Of a stretch of 6,160 bases of DNA, positions 1 to 6,104 are shown one piece after another. Position numbers and translations under genes: made by a program. The notes beneath the pieces are model-generated. The model searched no databases. It had not been told where the DNA came from and worked only from the letters and a program-made list of their open reading frames with translations. This DNA comes from Collinsella sp. TM10-22 (GTDB taxonomy: Bacteria > Actinomycetota > Coriobacteriia > Coriobacteriales > Coriobacteriaceae): positions 1-6,160 of the forward strand of contig NZ_QSOC01000013.1 in NCBI RefSeq assembly GCF_003466125.1. The letters run 5' to 3'. Every line of letters starts with the position of its first letter. Positions within the stretch are counted from its first letter, which is position 1.

Positions 1-3
1 TGA

Positions 4-35
4 GCCCTGCAGTCCGCTCCGACTGCGGGGCTTTT
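4..35 (+). terminator. Rho-independent terminator of an upstream gene
   Basis: An 11-bp stem (4-14 with 21-31, one G-U wobble) closes a 6-nt loop and is followed directly by four T on the + strand. The T run is on the + side only, so it ends transcription arriving from a + strand gene before the window. No matching terminator for the leftward operon is visible between 36 and 83, so that operon may run on toward this hairpin or end without an intrinsic signal here. Confidence 0.75.
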
Positions 36-72
36 GCTATTGAGTTGTGAGCATATGGGGGAGGTAAACAAG

Positions 73-84
73 ATCAAATTTGAT
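73..84. repeat. 12-bp perfect palindrome at the end of the regulator gene
   Basis: ATCAAATTTGAT is a perfect palindrome that touches the last base of the regulator's stop codon. It is A+T-rich compared with its surroundings. It is too short and has no loop, so it is not a terminator. It could be a protein-binding site or chance; nothing else in the window supports either choice. Confidence 0.3.
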
Positions 85-734
85 TAGACGCTCAGATCAT
101 GAGACGCCTGAAACCAAACGATGACTCCCAGAATCCTAATTCGGCGTTTGTCCAGCACGATATCCGGTTCCGCTGTGCGATATGAGTGGGATGAGAGCAT
201 CACGGTGTTCGTGCCGGTGCTATAACGCCGTATGACGATTCTTGAATTATCGGCCAAAGCGAGGACGGAGCATCCGTTCCAGGGTTTCAGGTTTGGATCC
301 ACGAGGAGAAGGGATCCAATCGGGTAGCATTTGGACATGGCGGACGTGTCCATTTGAACAAAGAAGCACCCGCGATGTTTCTTGAATACGGATGAGGGAA
401 GCGCGGTTATTCCGGTTTGTTTAAGTCCCGTTCTGCCTCCATTCTTCAAGATTTTAAATACATCGCAAAGGGAATCAGTAGTAACTTCTTTGGATTCCCC
501 CTTCCGCCCCTCGTGGTCGAGCTTTGCGGCAAGCCCTGCGGTTTCAGATGTGAGGTCGTCGAGCTGCAGGTTAAATTTCGATACTATCTTGAGCAACGTT
601 GAGCGGCGGATTGTATAGCGGTCCTTTTCCCAGCGGCATACCGTTTCTTTGGAGACGCCGATGAGTGCCGCGAATTCCTCCTGTGTCAGCTGGTCGCGCT
701 TGCGAAGCGCCTTTATGTTTTGACCCGTTCCCAT
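84..734 (-). CDS. XRE-family regulator with degenerate S24 (LexA/CI-like) C-terminal domain
   Basis: A 216-residue transcription factor of the CI/LexA two-domain plan. Residues about 4-60 form an XRE-type helix-turn-helix (QLTQEEFAALIGVSKETV; recognition helix about 28-37, SKETVCRWEK). Residues about 120-205 form an S24 peptidase-like fold, seen in the PIGSLLLVDP...KPWNG stretch and the later VIRRYS strand. Aligning PIG with the usual P-x-G puts Ala132 where the catalytic Ser of the G-D-S-M motif should be, and Arg169 where the Lys of VKRL should be. I see no Ala-Gly or Cys-Gly cleavage pair at the usual distance upstream. It is therefore likely a non-cleaving, perhaps ligand- or partner-responsive, regulator. 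Start: ATG at 734 lies one base after the arcA2 stop (TAAcATG), which suggests translational coupling; I see no Shine-Dalgarno. A longer reading from TTG at 782 adds 16 Ala/Ser/Pro-rich residues overlapping arcA2 and is unlikely. Its codon use is less biased than in the arc genes (ATA and ACA occur). Likely targets are the divergent promoters of this locus (inference). Confidence 0.85.
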   Translation of the reverse strand: MGTGQNIKALRKRDQLTQEEFAALIGVSKETVCRWEKDRYTIRRSTLLKIVSKFNLQLDDLTSETAGLAAKLDHEGRKGESKEVTTDSLCDVFKILKNGGRTGLKQTGITALPSSVFKKHRGCFFVQMDTSAMSKCYPIGSLLLVDPNLKPWNGCSVLALADNSRIVIRRYSTGTNTVMLSSHSYRTAEPDIVLDKRRIRILGVIVWFQASHDLSV

Positions 735-735
735 G

Positions 736-1986
736 TTATGAAGTGCGGACGAGGGGGAGGCAGAGGCAGTTGGGGCCGCCAAAGCCGTTTGTCAGCTCAA
801 AGATAGAGATGGGAATAAGGTCAATACCGGCCTGCTCCAGCGCTTTGTTGGTTTCGGCGTTTTCTTCGTATACGCAGACCTTGCCTGGCTCCAAACAAAG
901 GGTGCTTGTGGCATTGTTGGTCCTTTCGACCTCTGCTGCTCCGGGATTTGAGCCACCGCAAAGGATAAATTGCAACGAACTTGAACCTAGGGCTAATCGC
1001 AACGCTTCTTTCAGTCCGCCTGCGACATGACACGCACGGGTTGTCCCTTCCGACCTGCCCCGCGTAATGCGGTAGACTCGCGCTTGGTCGAGAAGCTCCC
1101 GAGCAACGAGGAATGTCTCGTGGTCAACGCGAGTGAAATATGTGTCGAGATGAATGCAGAGGTCATCGTAGGGGACCTGAATGGCCCATACGGACTCAAT
1201 AGTCGAGTTCTCATCCCACAGCAAGTTATTTGCTAAAGTGTCTATCGCCGCCGGCTCGGTTCGTTGCGAGATTCCAACGGCTATGTTTTCGCTGTTGAGG
1301 TTGTGCAGGTCGCCGCCTTCAATGTGGTAAGTCGATTCATGCTTGAAGAACTGAGGGGTCTCGCGGAAATCTGGGTGATAGGTAAAAATCGTTTTGTAGG
1401 CGATAACCTCACGGTTGCGCTCTGGCCAGTACATGTGGTTGAGCGTAACGCCTTCGCCGATGACGCTCGCCGGATCGCGTGTGAACCACATGGTGTTAAG
1501 GGGGCTTACGAGAAGATCGTCAGGTGAGTATGCGTCTGCCGTCAGTTTCGTGAGGCTGAACACCTCTTTATCTGTGTTGAAGACCTGGGAGTAGCGGATG
1601 CCGTTGACTGCTGCTTGAGCAAGGGCGCGGGAGCCTTCGATGCGCTCGAGATACTCGCGAATGGCAGACTCGAGCTCAATGCCCCGCGCGCCGCATTCTG
1701 AAATGTAGCTATCGATAAAAGAGCGACGCGCTTGCTCTGTCGCATCAAGGGCTTCGGTAAGAAGGTTTTCAAGATAGAGAATCTCTACCCCTTCGTGCTC
1801 GAGCATTGCCGAGTAAGCATGATGCTCCCTAAGGGCTTTATCAAGATCGAATGAGCTGCTAGACGGACGCAACGTAAAGACCCGATTGAACTGCCCGTCG
1901 GGGTAGTTGCGCGTTTCGGGGCCGGGACAGTGCAGAAGCAGCTTTTTTAGCTTTCCTATTTCATTTTGAACATGCAATGCGGACAT
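736..1986 (-). CDS. Divergent arginine deiminase paralogue (ArcA2), activity uncertain
   Basis: A 416-residue member of the arginine deiminase (guanidine-modifying) family, alignable end to end with the ArcA at 3743-4987. Conserved catalytic residues: Asp171 (FTRDP), Glu223 and Asp226 (HIEGGD), Arg242 (SQR), His279 and Asp281 (IHLD), Cys407 (GGPNC). By family precedent it would convert arginine to citrulline and ammonia in the cytoplasm. Differences are marked: Phe402 replaces the Arg five residues before the catalytic Cys, the REQWNDGSN motif of the paralogue reads VERTNNATST, YERN is YEEN, and an LRPSSSS segment (39-45) replaces the usual FDD-type loop. The length is normal and the frame is intact, so it is not a pseudogene. 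The start at 1986 matches the N terminus of the paralogue and has GAGGT just upstream (1990-1994); an upstream in-frame ATG at 2034 has no ribosome site. It heads a leftward operon with the XRE regulator. It may be an ADI with altered kinetics, a deiminase for another guanidino compound, or a non-catalytic sensor. Confidence 0.85.
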   Translation of the reverse strand: MSALHVQNEIGKLKKLLLHCPGPETRNYPDGQFNRVFTLRPSSSSFDLDKALREHHAYSAMLEHEGVEILYLENLLTEALDATEQARRSFIDSYISECGARGIELESAIREYLERIEGSRALAQAAVNGIRYSQVFNTDKEVFSLTKLTADAYSPDDLLVSPLNTMWFTRDPASVIGEGVTLNHMYWPERNREVIAYKTIFTYHPDFRETPQFFKHESTYHIEGGDLHNLNSENIAVGISQRTEPAAIDTLANNLLWDENSTIESVWAIQVPYDDLCIHLDTYFTRVDHETFLVARELLDQARVYRITRGRSEGTTRACHVAGGLKEALRLALGSSSLQFILCGGSNPGAAEVERTNNATSTLCLEPGKVCVYEENAETNKALEQAGIDLIPISIFELTNGFGGPNCLCLPLVRTS

Positions 1987-1989
1987 GTG

Positions 1990-1994
1990 ACCTC
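1990..1994 (-). promoter_or_regulatory. Ribosome binding site that sets the arcA2 start
   Basis: On the minus strand GAGGT stands three bases before the ATG at 1986. The spacing is short but it is the only Shine-Dalgarno-like match near either candidate start. It favours the 416-residue reading over the in-frame ATG at 2034. Confidence 0.55.
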
Positions 1995-2048
1995 GCTTTG
2001 GCGATGAGTATTTATTGCTTCCATAGTGGCACATTACGAGTTCGATTC

Positions 2049-2076
2049 AATTTACATCATATCTGTCACAGGTGAA
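2049..2076 (-). promoter_or_regulatory. Possible arcA2-regulator promoter
   Basis: On the minus strand TTCACC (2076-2071) and TAAATT (2054-2049) are 16 bp apart, each with four of six consensus bases. An overlapping TATGAT (2061-2056) is a better -10 (five of six) but lacks a good -35. Either would place the transcript start about 55-65 bases before the arcA2 ATG. A weak -35 would fit a promoter that needs an activator bound at the palindromes upstream (2097-2145). Confidence 0.3.
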
Positions 2077-2096
2077 TGGCACGAACCGGCTTAGTA

Positions 2097-2115
2097 ATTG
2101 ATGTTAAACATCAAT
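2097..2115. promoter_or_regulatory. Operator-like palindrome 1 (perfect 9-1-9)
   Basis: ATTGATGTTAAACATCAAT is a perfect inverted repeat with 9-bp arms around one central base, in the divergent control region. It shares its outer arms and its TCTA flank with a second site 30 bp away. The odd-length symmetry fits operators of CI-like dimers, making the adjacent XRE regulator the natural candidate binder (inference). Confidence 0.65.
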
Positions 2116-2126
2116 CTAGAAAGCAA

Positions 2127-2145
2127 ATTGACAAATTACGTCAAT
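2127..2145. promoter_or_regulatory. Operator-like palindrome 2 (6-7-6)
   Basis: ATTGACAAATTACGTCAAT has 6-bp arms and the same 19-bp length as the palindrome at 2097-2115. The blocks AATTGA and TCAATCTA recur in both at exactly 30-bp offset (2096 and 2126; 2111 and 2141), about three helical turns, so two dimers would sit on nearly the same DNA face. Written on the minus strand, both sites fit ATTGAYGTWWWWYRTCAAT. The site also contains a TTGACA (2128-2133), but I see no -10 at a fitting distance. Confidence 0.6.
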
Positions 2146-2252
2146 CTAAAGTCCGTTTACGGGTCGATGTGCTTCGCTGACGGTCGATGGAGCGGAAGGG
2201 TGTTTTGCGCGATGACACAATGGCTTTGCCGGCAACGAAAAACCCCTGAATT

Positions 2253-2260
2253 AAGGAGGA
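2253..2260 (+). promoter_or_regulatory. Strong ribosome binding site of the carrier gene
   Basis: AAGGAGGA is a near-perfect Shine-Dalgarno site that ends three bases before the ATG at 2264. It fixes the start of the rightward operon's first gene and predicts efficient translation. Confidence 0.85.
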
Positions 2261-2263
2261 GAG

Positions 2264-3700
2264 ATGGCAGAGACAGAAAAGAAGCGCACTCTTCGAGTCC
2301 CGCACGTGTACACCATCATTCTCGTCTTGATGGCCGTATTTGCCGTTCTGACCTGGGTCGTGCCTTCGGGCTCGTTTGAGCGCCAGGAGGTTAACGGTCG
2401 CGAGGTAACGGTCTCGGGCACCTATGAGCCTGTCGATAAGGTCTATACGGACGAGGACGGCAACGAGGTCGATCTTCGCCAAGGCATCTTCGAAGTACTT
2501 GAGGCCCCTGCGATCGGCATCCAGCAAGCGGTCGAGGTCGTTGCATTCATTATGATCGTGGGAGGTTCCTTCCAGGTCATCACGGCGACCGGAGCCATCA
2601 CGAGTGGCGTCGCCCGAGTGGTGAAGAAGTTCAAGAGCAAGGACGTCCTCATCATTCCGATCCTAATGGTGCTTTTTGCCTTGGGCGGCAGCACCTTTGG
2701 TATGGCAGAGGAGACGCTTCCGTTCTTTGCGATTCTTATGCCGATCATGATGGCCATGGGCTTCGACTCAATTACAGCGTTCATGACGGTGTTTGTGGGT
2801 GCCCGTATCGGATACATCGCATCTACCGTTAACCCGTTCAACGTCCTGATTTCCCAGGGCATCCTCGGTATCCAGGGCAACCCCCAGCTTTGGTTGCGTA
2901 CTATCGCCCTTGTCGTGCTCACTGCAGTTGCCATCGCATGGGTTGTGATGTATGCCCTCAAGGTTAAGAAGAATCCCGAGGCATCCCCAGCTTTCCACGA
3001 TGATATCGAGAAGCGCAAAGAGTTTGGCGCGGACGAGAATCTCCTCGATAGCGAGTTCACCGCTAGGCAAAAAGCCGTCATGGTTATTTTCGTGCTTGGA
3101 CTTGGCGCTATCATTTGGGGTCTGGTAACCCAGGGCTGGTACATGAACGAGATCTCTGCGATTTTCTTGGCCATGGCTCTTCTTTCGGGTGTTGTTTCCG
3201 GGATGAATGAGAAGGAGATCGCTGGCGAGTTCGTTAAGGGAATTGCAGACTTCGCGTTCTCTGCCATCGTTGTTGGCCTCGCCCGCGGAATCCTCGTAAT
3301 CGCCAATGACGGCCTCATCATCGATACGATTCTCAACACGCTCGCCACGGCTCTCTCTGGAGTTCCGCCCGTTATCTTCACGAGCATCCTCTATGTCGTG
3401 GATAACCTTCTGTCGATCCTCGTTCCGAGCTCCTCGGGCATCGCTGCTCTTACGATTCCCATTTTCGGCCCGCTTGTTGAGCTGATGGGCTTAAACCCCG
3501 AGGCCGCAGTTACTGGTCTTTCCATGGGTAGCGCGGCCATGTCTCTCATTTCGCCAACAAGCGCGATGCTCGTTGCCGGTCTTGGCGTCTGCAAGATTCC
3601 GCTAGGCCAGTGGTGGAAGGTCGCTTGGAAATTCTTCCTGGTCGTAAGCGTTATCTGCATGGCATTCACTGCGGTTTCGGGTCTTATCCCCCTGCCGTAA
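2264..3700 (+). CDS. arcD: YfcC/DcuC-family carrier, probable arginine/ornithine exchanger
   Basis: A 478-residue polytopic membrane protein of the YfcC (DcuC-like, PF03606-type) family. Such carriers stand in for the APC-type ArcD in ADI loci of streptococci and other Gram-positives. By context it imports arginine and exports ornithine. About 11-12 hydrophobic segments are visible: roughly 15-34, 88-112, 127-145, 151-168, 172-200, 210-234, 271-290, 296-313, 330-348, 366-385, 390-409 and 453-476. There is a polar extracytoplasmic-looking stretch at 37-80 and a charged loop at 235-268. Family-like motifs include FGMAEE (145-150), STVNPFN (187-193), LVPSSSG (386-392) and SPTSA (430-434), the last two in the paired re-entrant regions of this fold. 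The length is normal for the family. It opens the rightward operon, with a strong ribosome site and no terminator in the 42-bp gap before arcA. The transported substrate is inferred from neighbours; a dicarboxylate or peptide role is less likely here. Confidence 0.85.
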   Translation: MAETEKKRTLRVPHVYTIILVLMAVFAVLTWVVPSGSFERQEVNGREVTVSGTYEPVDKVYTDEDGNEVDLRQGIFEVLEAPAIGIQQAVEVVAFIMIVGGSFQVITATGAITSGVARVVKKFKSKDVLIIPILMVLFALGGSTFGMAEETLPFFAILMPIMMAMGFDSITAFMTVFVGARIGYIASTVNPFNVLISQGILGIQGNPQLWLRTIALVVLTAVAIAWVVMYALKVKKNPEASPAFHDDIEKRKEFGADENLLDSEFTARQKAVMVIFVLGLGAIIWGLVTQGWYMNEISAIFLAMALLSGVVSGMNEKEIAGEFVKGIADFAFSAIVVGLARGILVIANDGLIIDTILNTLATALSGVPPVIFTSILYVVDNLLSILVPSSSGIAALTIPIFGPLVELMGLNPEAAVTGLSMGSAAMSLISPTSAMLVAGLGVCKIPLGQWWKVAWKFFLVVSVICMAFTAVSGLIPLP

Positions 3701-3742
3701 ATGCAAAACCCCACATACAAGTTGTGAGAAAGAAGGATAGAA

Positions 3743-4987
3743 ATGAACAAAGGACTGAACGTTCATAGCGAGATTGGCGCCCTCAAGAAGGTGTGCGTCC
3801 ATCGCCCCGGTATTGATCTTGTAAACATGAAGGCGGAGGATTTCGACCGCGTTTGGATTCACGACGCGTTCTATTTGGACTATGCCCAGAAAGAGCACGA
3901 TCAGTTTACCGACCTTCTTCGCGGCGCTGGTGCCGAGGTTGTCTATATGGAAGAGCTGCTCGCTGAGACGTTTGACAAAGTCGAGGGCACTCGCGCAGAG
4001 TTCATGACGAAGTTCATGGGGGAGTCCGGCATCTCCAACGCGGCCCTTCGCCAGGCCGTTGTCGAGAAGCTTGATTCGATTAAGGACAACAAGGAGTTTG
4101 TCCTTGCTGCCATGGGCGGCCTCTACGTTCGCGACCTCGAGATCCCCAAGGTCGGCGGTTCTCTTGCCAGTATGGACGGCGAGGAGTTGAAGGCTGACGA
4201 TATGGTCCTCTTCCCCATGCCCGCCTCGTATTTCTCCCGTGACCCTCTGGCTGTCGTGGGCAAGGGCGCTACCATGAACCGCATGTACTGGAATCAGCGC
4301 AATCGCGAAGTAATCTTCTACGAAACGGTGCTGCGTAACCATCCTGATTACGCCGGTAGCCCCATTTGGTATGACCACAACAGCGAGTGGCATATCGAGG
4401 GCGGCGATATCCTCAACATCAACGCCAAGACGCTCGCCATCGGTATTTCCGAGCGCACCCAGACTGCAGCCATCGATGAGCTCGCCAAAAATATGTTCTG
4501 GGGTTCCGATGAGGCCGAGATCGAGAACATCTATGCCATCAAGATTCCGCACGGCTATGCCTACATGCACCTCGACACCGTCTGCACGCAGGTCGATCGC
4601 GATAAGTTCACGGTCTATCCCGGCATCTACCAGACGCTTCGTGCCTACCGCCTGACCAAGGGCGATTCGGAGGGGGAGGTGCATATCGAGGAACTCGAGG
4701 GCACCCTGCAGCATATCCTCGAGCTTGCGACGGGTATGGACCATATCACCATGATTGAGTGCGGTGGCGGCGATCCGATCGAGGCTTCCCGTGAGCAGTG
4801 GAACGATGGTTCCAACACTCTTGCGGTCGCACCGGGCAAGGTCTGCGTGTATGAGCGCAACGTTGTCACCAACGATGCTCTTTACAAGGCCGGCGTCGAG
4901 CTGCTCGTCGCCCCCTCCGAGGAGCTTTCTCGCGGTCGCGGCGGCCCGCGCTGCATGACCATGCCGTTCTGGCGTGAGGAAATCTAG
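3743..4987 (+). CDS. arcA: Arginine deiminase
   Basis: A 414-residue cytoplasmic enzyme that hydrolyses L-arginine to L-citrulline and ammonia, the first step of the ADI pathway. Motifs: [15 protein letters not shown] (9-23), FSRDP with catalytic Asp167, HIEGGD with Glu219 and Asp222, SER with Arg238, MHLDT with His276 and Asp278, REQWNDGSN (370-378), and the C-terminal loop GRGGPRC with gate Arg399 and nucleophile Cys404. The length is typical. Compared with Pseudomonas ADI, the Asn six residues before the catalytic Asp (Asn160 there) is Ala161 here. The usual FDD-like stretch after the first strand reads WIHDAFY, so it belongs to a somewhat divergent branch. The start is supported by AAGGA (3733-3737) five bases before the ATG. 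It lies 42 bp after the carrier gene and is followed by a G+C-rich hairpin before arcB. It is the catalytic counterpart of the diverged copy at 736-1986. Confidence 0.95.
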   Translation: MNKGLNVHSEIGALKKVCVHRPGIDLVNMKAEDFDRVWIHDAFYLDYAQKEHDQFTDLLRGAGAEVVYMEELLAETFDKVEGTRAEFMTKFMGESGISNAALRQAVVEKLDSIKDNKEFVLAAMGGLYVRDLEIPKVGGSLASMDGEELKADDMVLFPMPASYFSRDPLAVVGKGATMNRMYWNQRNREVIFYETVLRNHPDYAGSPIWYDHNSEWHIEGGDILNINAKTLAIGISERTQTAAIDELAKNMFWGSDEAEIENIYAIKIPHGYAYMHLDTVCTQVDRDKFTVYPGIYQTLRAYRLTKGDSEGEVHIEELEGTLQHILELATGMDHITMIECGGGDPIEASREQWNDGSNTLAVAPGKVCVYERNVVTNDALYKAGVELLVAPSEELSRGRGGPRCMTMPFWREEI

Positions 4988-5003
4988 TCAGCGTTAGCGT
5001 ATC

Positions 5004-5033
5004 TGGGCGGCGCGTGTGCGTCTGCGCCGCCCA
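5004..5033 (+). other. Intercistronic stem-loop between arcA and arcB
   Basis: A perfect 10-bp G+C-rich stem (5004-5013 with 5024-5033) encloses a 10-nt loop in the 86-bp gap between arcA and arcB. What follows is C/T-mixed rather than a T run, so it is not a standard intrinsic terminator. It probably acts on the mRNA: stabilising the 3' end of the upstream part, marking a processing point, or causing partial attenuation that lowers arcB-arcC relative to arcA (inference). Confidence 0.65.
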
Positions 5034-5059
5034 TCCCTCCTTGTGTGTTCCAACAACCG

Positions 5060-5065
5060 AAAGGA
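5060..5065 (+). promoter_or_regulatory. Ribosome binding site that sets the arcB start
   Basis: AAAGGA lies eight bases before the ATG at 5074. An upstream in-frame GTG at 5014 falls in the loop of the intercistronic hairpin, has no ribosome site and would add a Cys-rich tail absent from the family, so 5074 is the start. Confidence 0.75.
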
Positions 5066-5073
5066 CTCAAATC

Positions 5074-6081
5074 ATGGCTCTTAATCTTTCTGGTCGAAGC
5101 GTTCTTACCCTGCTTGACTTTACGTCCGAGGAAATCGAGTACATGCTCGACCTCTCAAAGAACTTCAAGGATATGAAGCGCGCCGGTTATCCACACCGCT
5201 TTCTCGAGGGCAAGAACATTGTCCTGCTGTTTGAGAAGACCTCCACGCGCACGCGCTGTGCCTTCGAGGTCGGCGGTATGGACCTGGGTATGGGCGTGAC
5301 CTACCTCGACCCCGGCTCGTCGCAGATGGGCAAGAAAGAGTCCATCGAGGATACCGCCCGCGTGCTCGGTCGCATGTATGACGGTATTGAGTATCGCGGC
5401 TCCGACCAGTCGATCGTCGAGGAGCTTGCCGCCAAGGCTGGCGTTCCCGTCTGGAACGGTCTGACCAACGAGTACCATCCCACCCAGGCCCTTGCCGACA
5501 TTCTCACCATGCGTGAGGAGTTCGGCGACACGCGCGGCATGAAGCTCACTTACATGGGCAAGGAGCAGGGCAACGTCAGCGACTCCCTGATGGTTATCTG
5601 CGCCAAGCTCGGCATTAACTTCTGCTCCTGCGGACCCAAGGGCGATGTCGAGGGCGCCACGCACTTCGATCCCGAGCTTCTTGAGCGCTGCCAGGAGATC
5701 GCCGCTCAGAATGGCTGCACGATCCAGCTCACTGAGGATATCGACGAGGGCGTCAAGGATGCAGACGTGATCTATACGGACGTTTGGGTCGGTATGGGCC
5801 AGGCTGAGGAGCTGTGGAAGAGCCGAATCGATCTTCTCTCTCCCTATCGAGTAACGCCCGAGGTCATGGCCAAGGCAAACCCCGGCGCCATCTTTATGCA
5901 CTGCCTGCCGAGCTTCCACGATACGCAGACCACCATCGGCGCCGAGATTGCCGAGAAGTTCGGCGTGACCGAGATGGAGGTTTCCGACGAGGTCTTTGAG
6001 AGCGCGCAGTCTCGTGTGTTCCAGGAGGCCGAGAACCGCATGCATACCATTAAGGCCATGATGTACGCGACGCTTCGCTAG
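5074..6081 (+). CDS. arcB: Ornithine carbamoyltransferase (catabolic)
   Basis: A 335-residue enzyme that, in this operon, phosphorolyses citrulline to ornithine and carbamoyl phosphate in the cytoplasm. The carbamoyl-phosphate domain shows STRTR (57-61) and HPTQ (135-138). The ornithine domain shows TDVW (235-238) and the HCLP motif (276-279, continuing SFHD). The length is typical of OTCase trimers and their assemblies. Deviations: the ornithine-loop motif usually written SMG reads GMG (Gly240-Gly242), the RNN stretch before the NSL-type helix reads QGN (165-167, in [11 protein letters not shown]), and HCLPAF is HCLPSF. These could mark a subfamily with altered substrate affinity. Putrescine or other carbamoyltransferases are possible in principle, but the ADI context and overall similarity favour ornithine. 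It follows the hairpin after arcA and precedes arcC by 23 bp. Confidence 0.92.
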   Translation: MALNLSGRSVLTLLDFTSEEIEYMLDLSKNFKDMKRAGYPHRFLEGKNIVLLFEKTSTRTRCAFEVGGMDLGMGVTYLDPGSSQMGKKESIEDTARVLGRMYDGIEYRGSDQSIVEELAAKAGVPVWNGLTNEYHPTQALADILTMREEFGDTRGMKLTYMGKEQGNVSDSLMVICAKLGINFCSCGPKGDVEGATHFDPELLERCQEIAAQNGCTIQLTEDIDEGVKDADVIYTDVWVGMGQAEELWKSRIDLLSPYRVTPEVMAKANPGAIFMHCLPSFHDTQTTIGAEIAEKFGVTEMEVSDEVFESAQSRVFQEAENRMHTIKAMMYATLR

Positions 6082-6087
6082 TAGCTG

Positions 6088-6095
6088 GGAAGTGA
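6088..6095 (+). promoter_or_regulatory. Possible weak ribosome binding site of arcC
   Basis: GGAAGTGA resembles the extended Shine-Dalgarno GGAGGTGA with one mismatch, but its core ends 12-13 bases before the ATG at 6105, longer than ideal. It may reflect coupling to arcB translation. Confidence 0.35.
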
Positions 6096-6104
6096 ACGAA
6101 CACT

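Noticed and set aside
293..319. Inverted repeat TTGGATCC / GGATCCAA with an 11-nt spacer
   Set aside because: It lies inside the regulator coding region and encodes the S24 strand; no T run or regulatory context, so probably chance.
735..782. Longer regulator reading from TTG at 782
   Set aside because: It overlaps the arcA2 coding end by 47 bp, has no ribosome site, and adds an Ala/Ser/Pro-rich stretch that is just the other frame of arcA2; the helix-turn-helix begins right after the ATG at 734.
736..1986. arcA2 as a decaying pseudogene
   Set aside because: Full family length, intact frame, conserved catalytic residues and a coupled downstream gene argue against decay.
1987..2034. Longer arcA2 reading from ATG at 2034
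   Set aside because: No ribosome site; the paralogue's N terminus aligns with the ATG at 1986, which has GAGGT upstream.
2097..2145. ARG box (ArgR/AhrC) or FNR/ArcR-type site
   Set aside because: The palindromes have 19-bp odd symmetry with ATTGA/TCAAT arms; ARG boxes and FNR/CRP sites need different half-sites and spacing.
2443..3387. 314-codon open frame on the minus strand opposite the carrier gene
   Set aside because: Met/Thr/Ser/Pro-rich translation typical of the reverse of a membrane protein gene; no independent support.
3602..4744. 380-codon open frame on the minus strand opposite arcA
   Set aside because: It is antisense to the well-supported carrier end and arcA, shows no recognisable family features, and is explained by the codon bias of the + strand genes.
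5004..5050. Intrinsic terminator after arcA
   Set aside because: The stem is strong but the following bases are mixed C/T/G without a T run, and arcB and arcC continue the pathway downstream.
5155..6045. 296-codon open frame on the minus strand opposite arcB
   Set aside because: Antisense shadow of a clear OTCase with no ribosome site or family motif; long antisense frames are common in biased G+C-rich genes.
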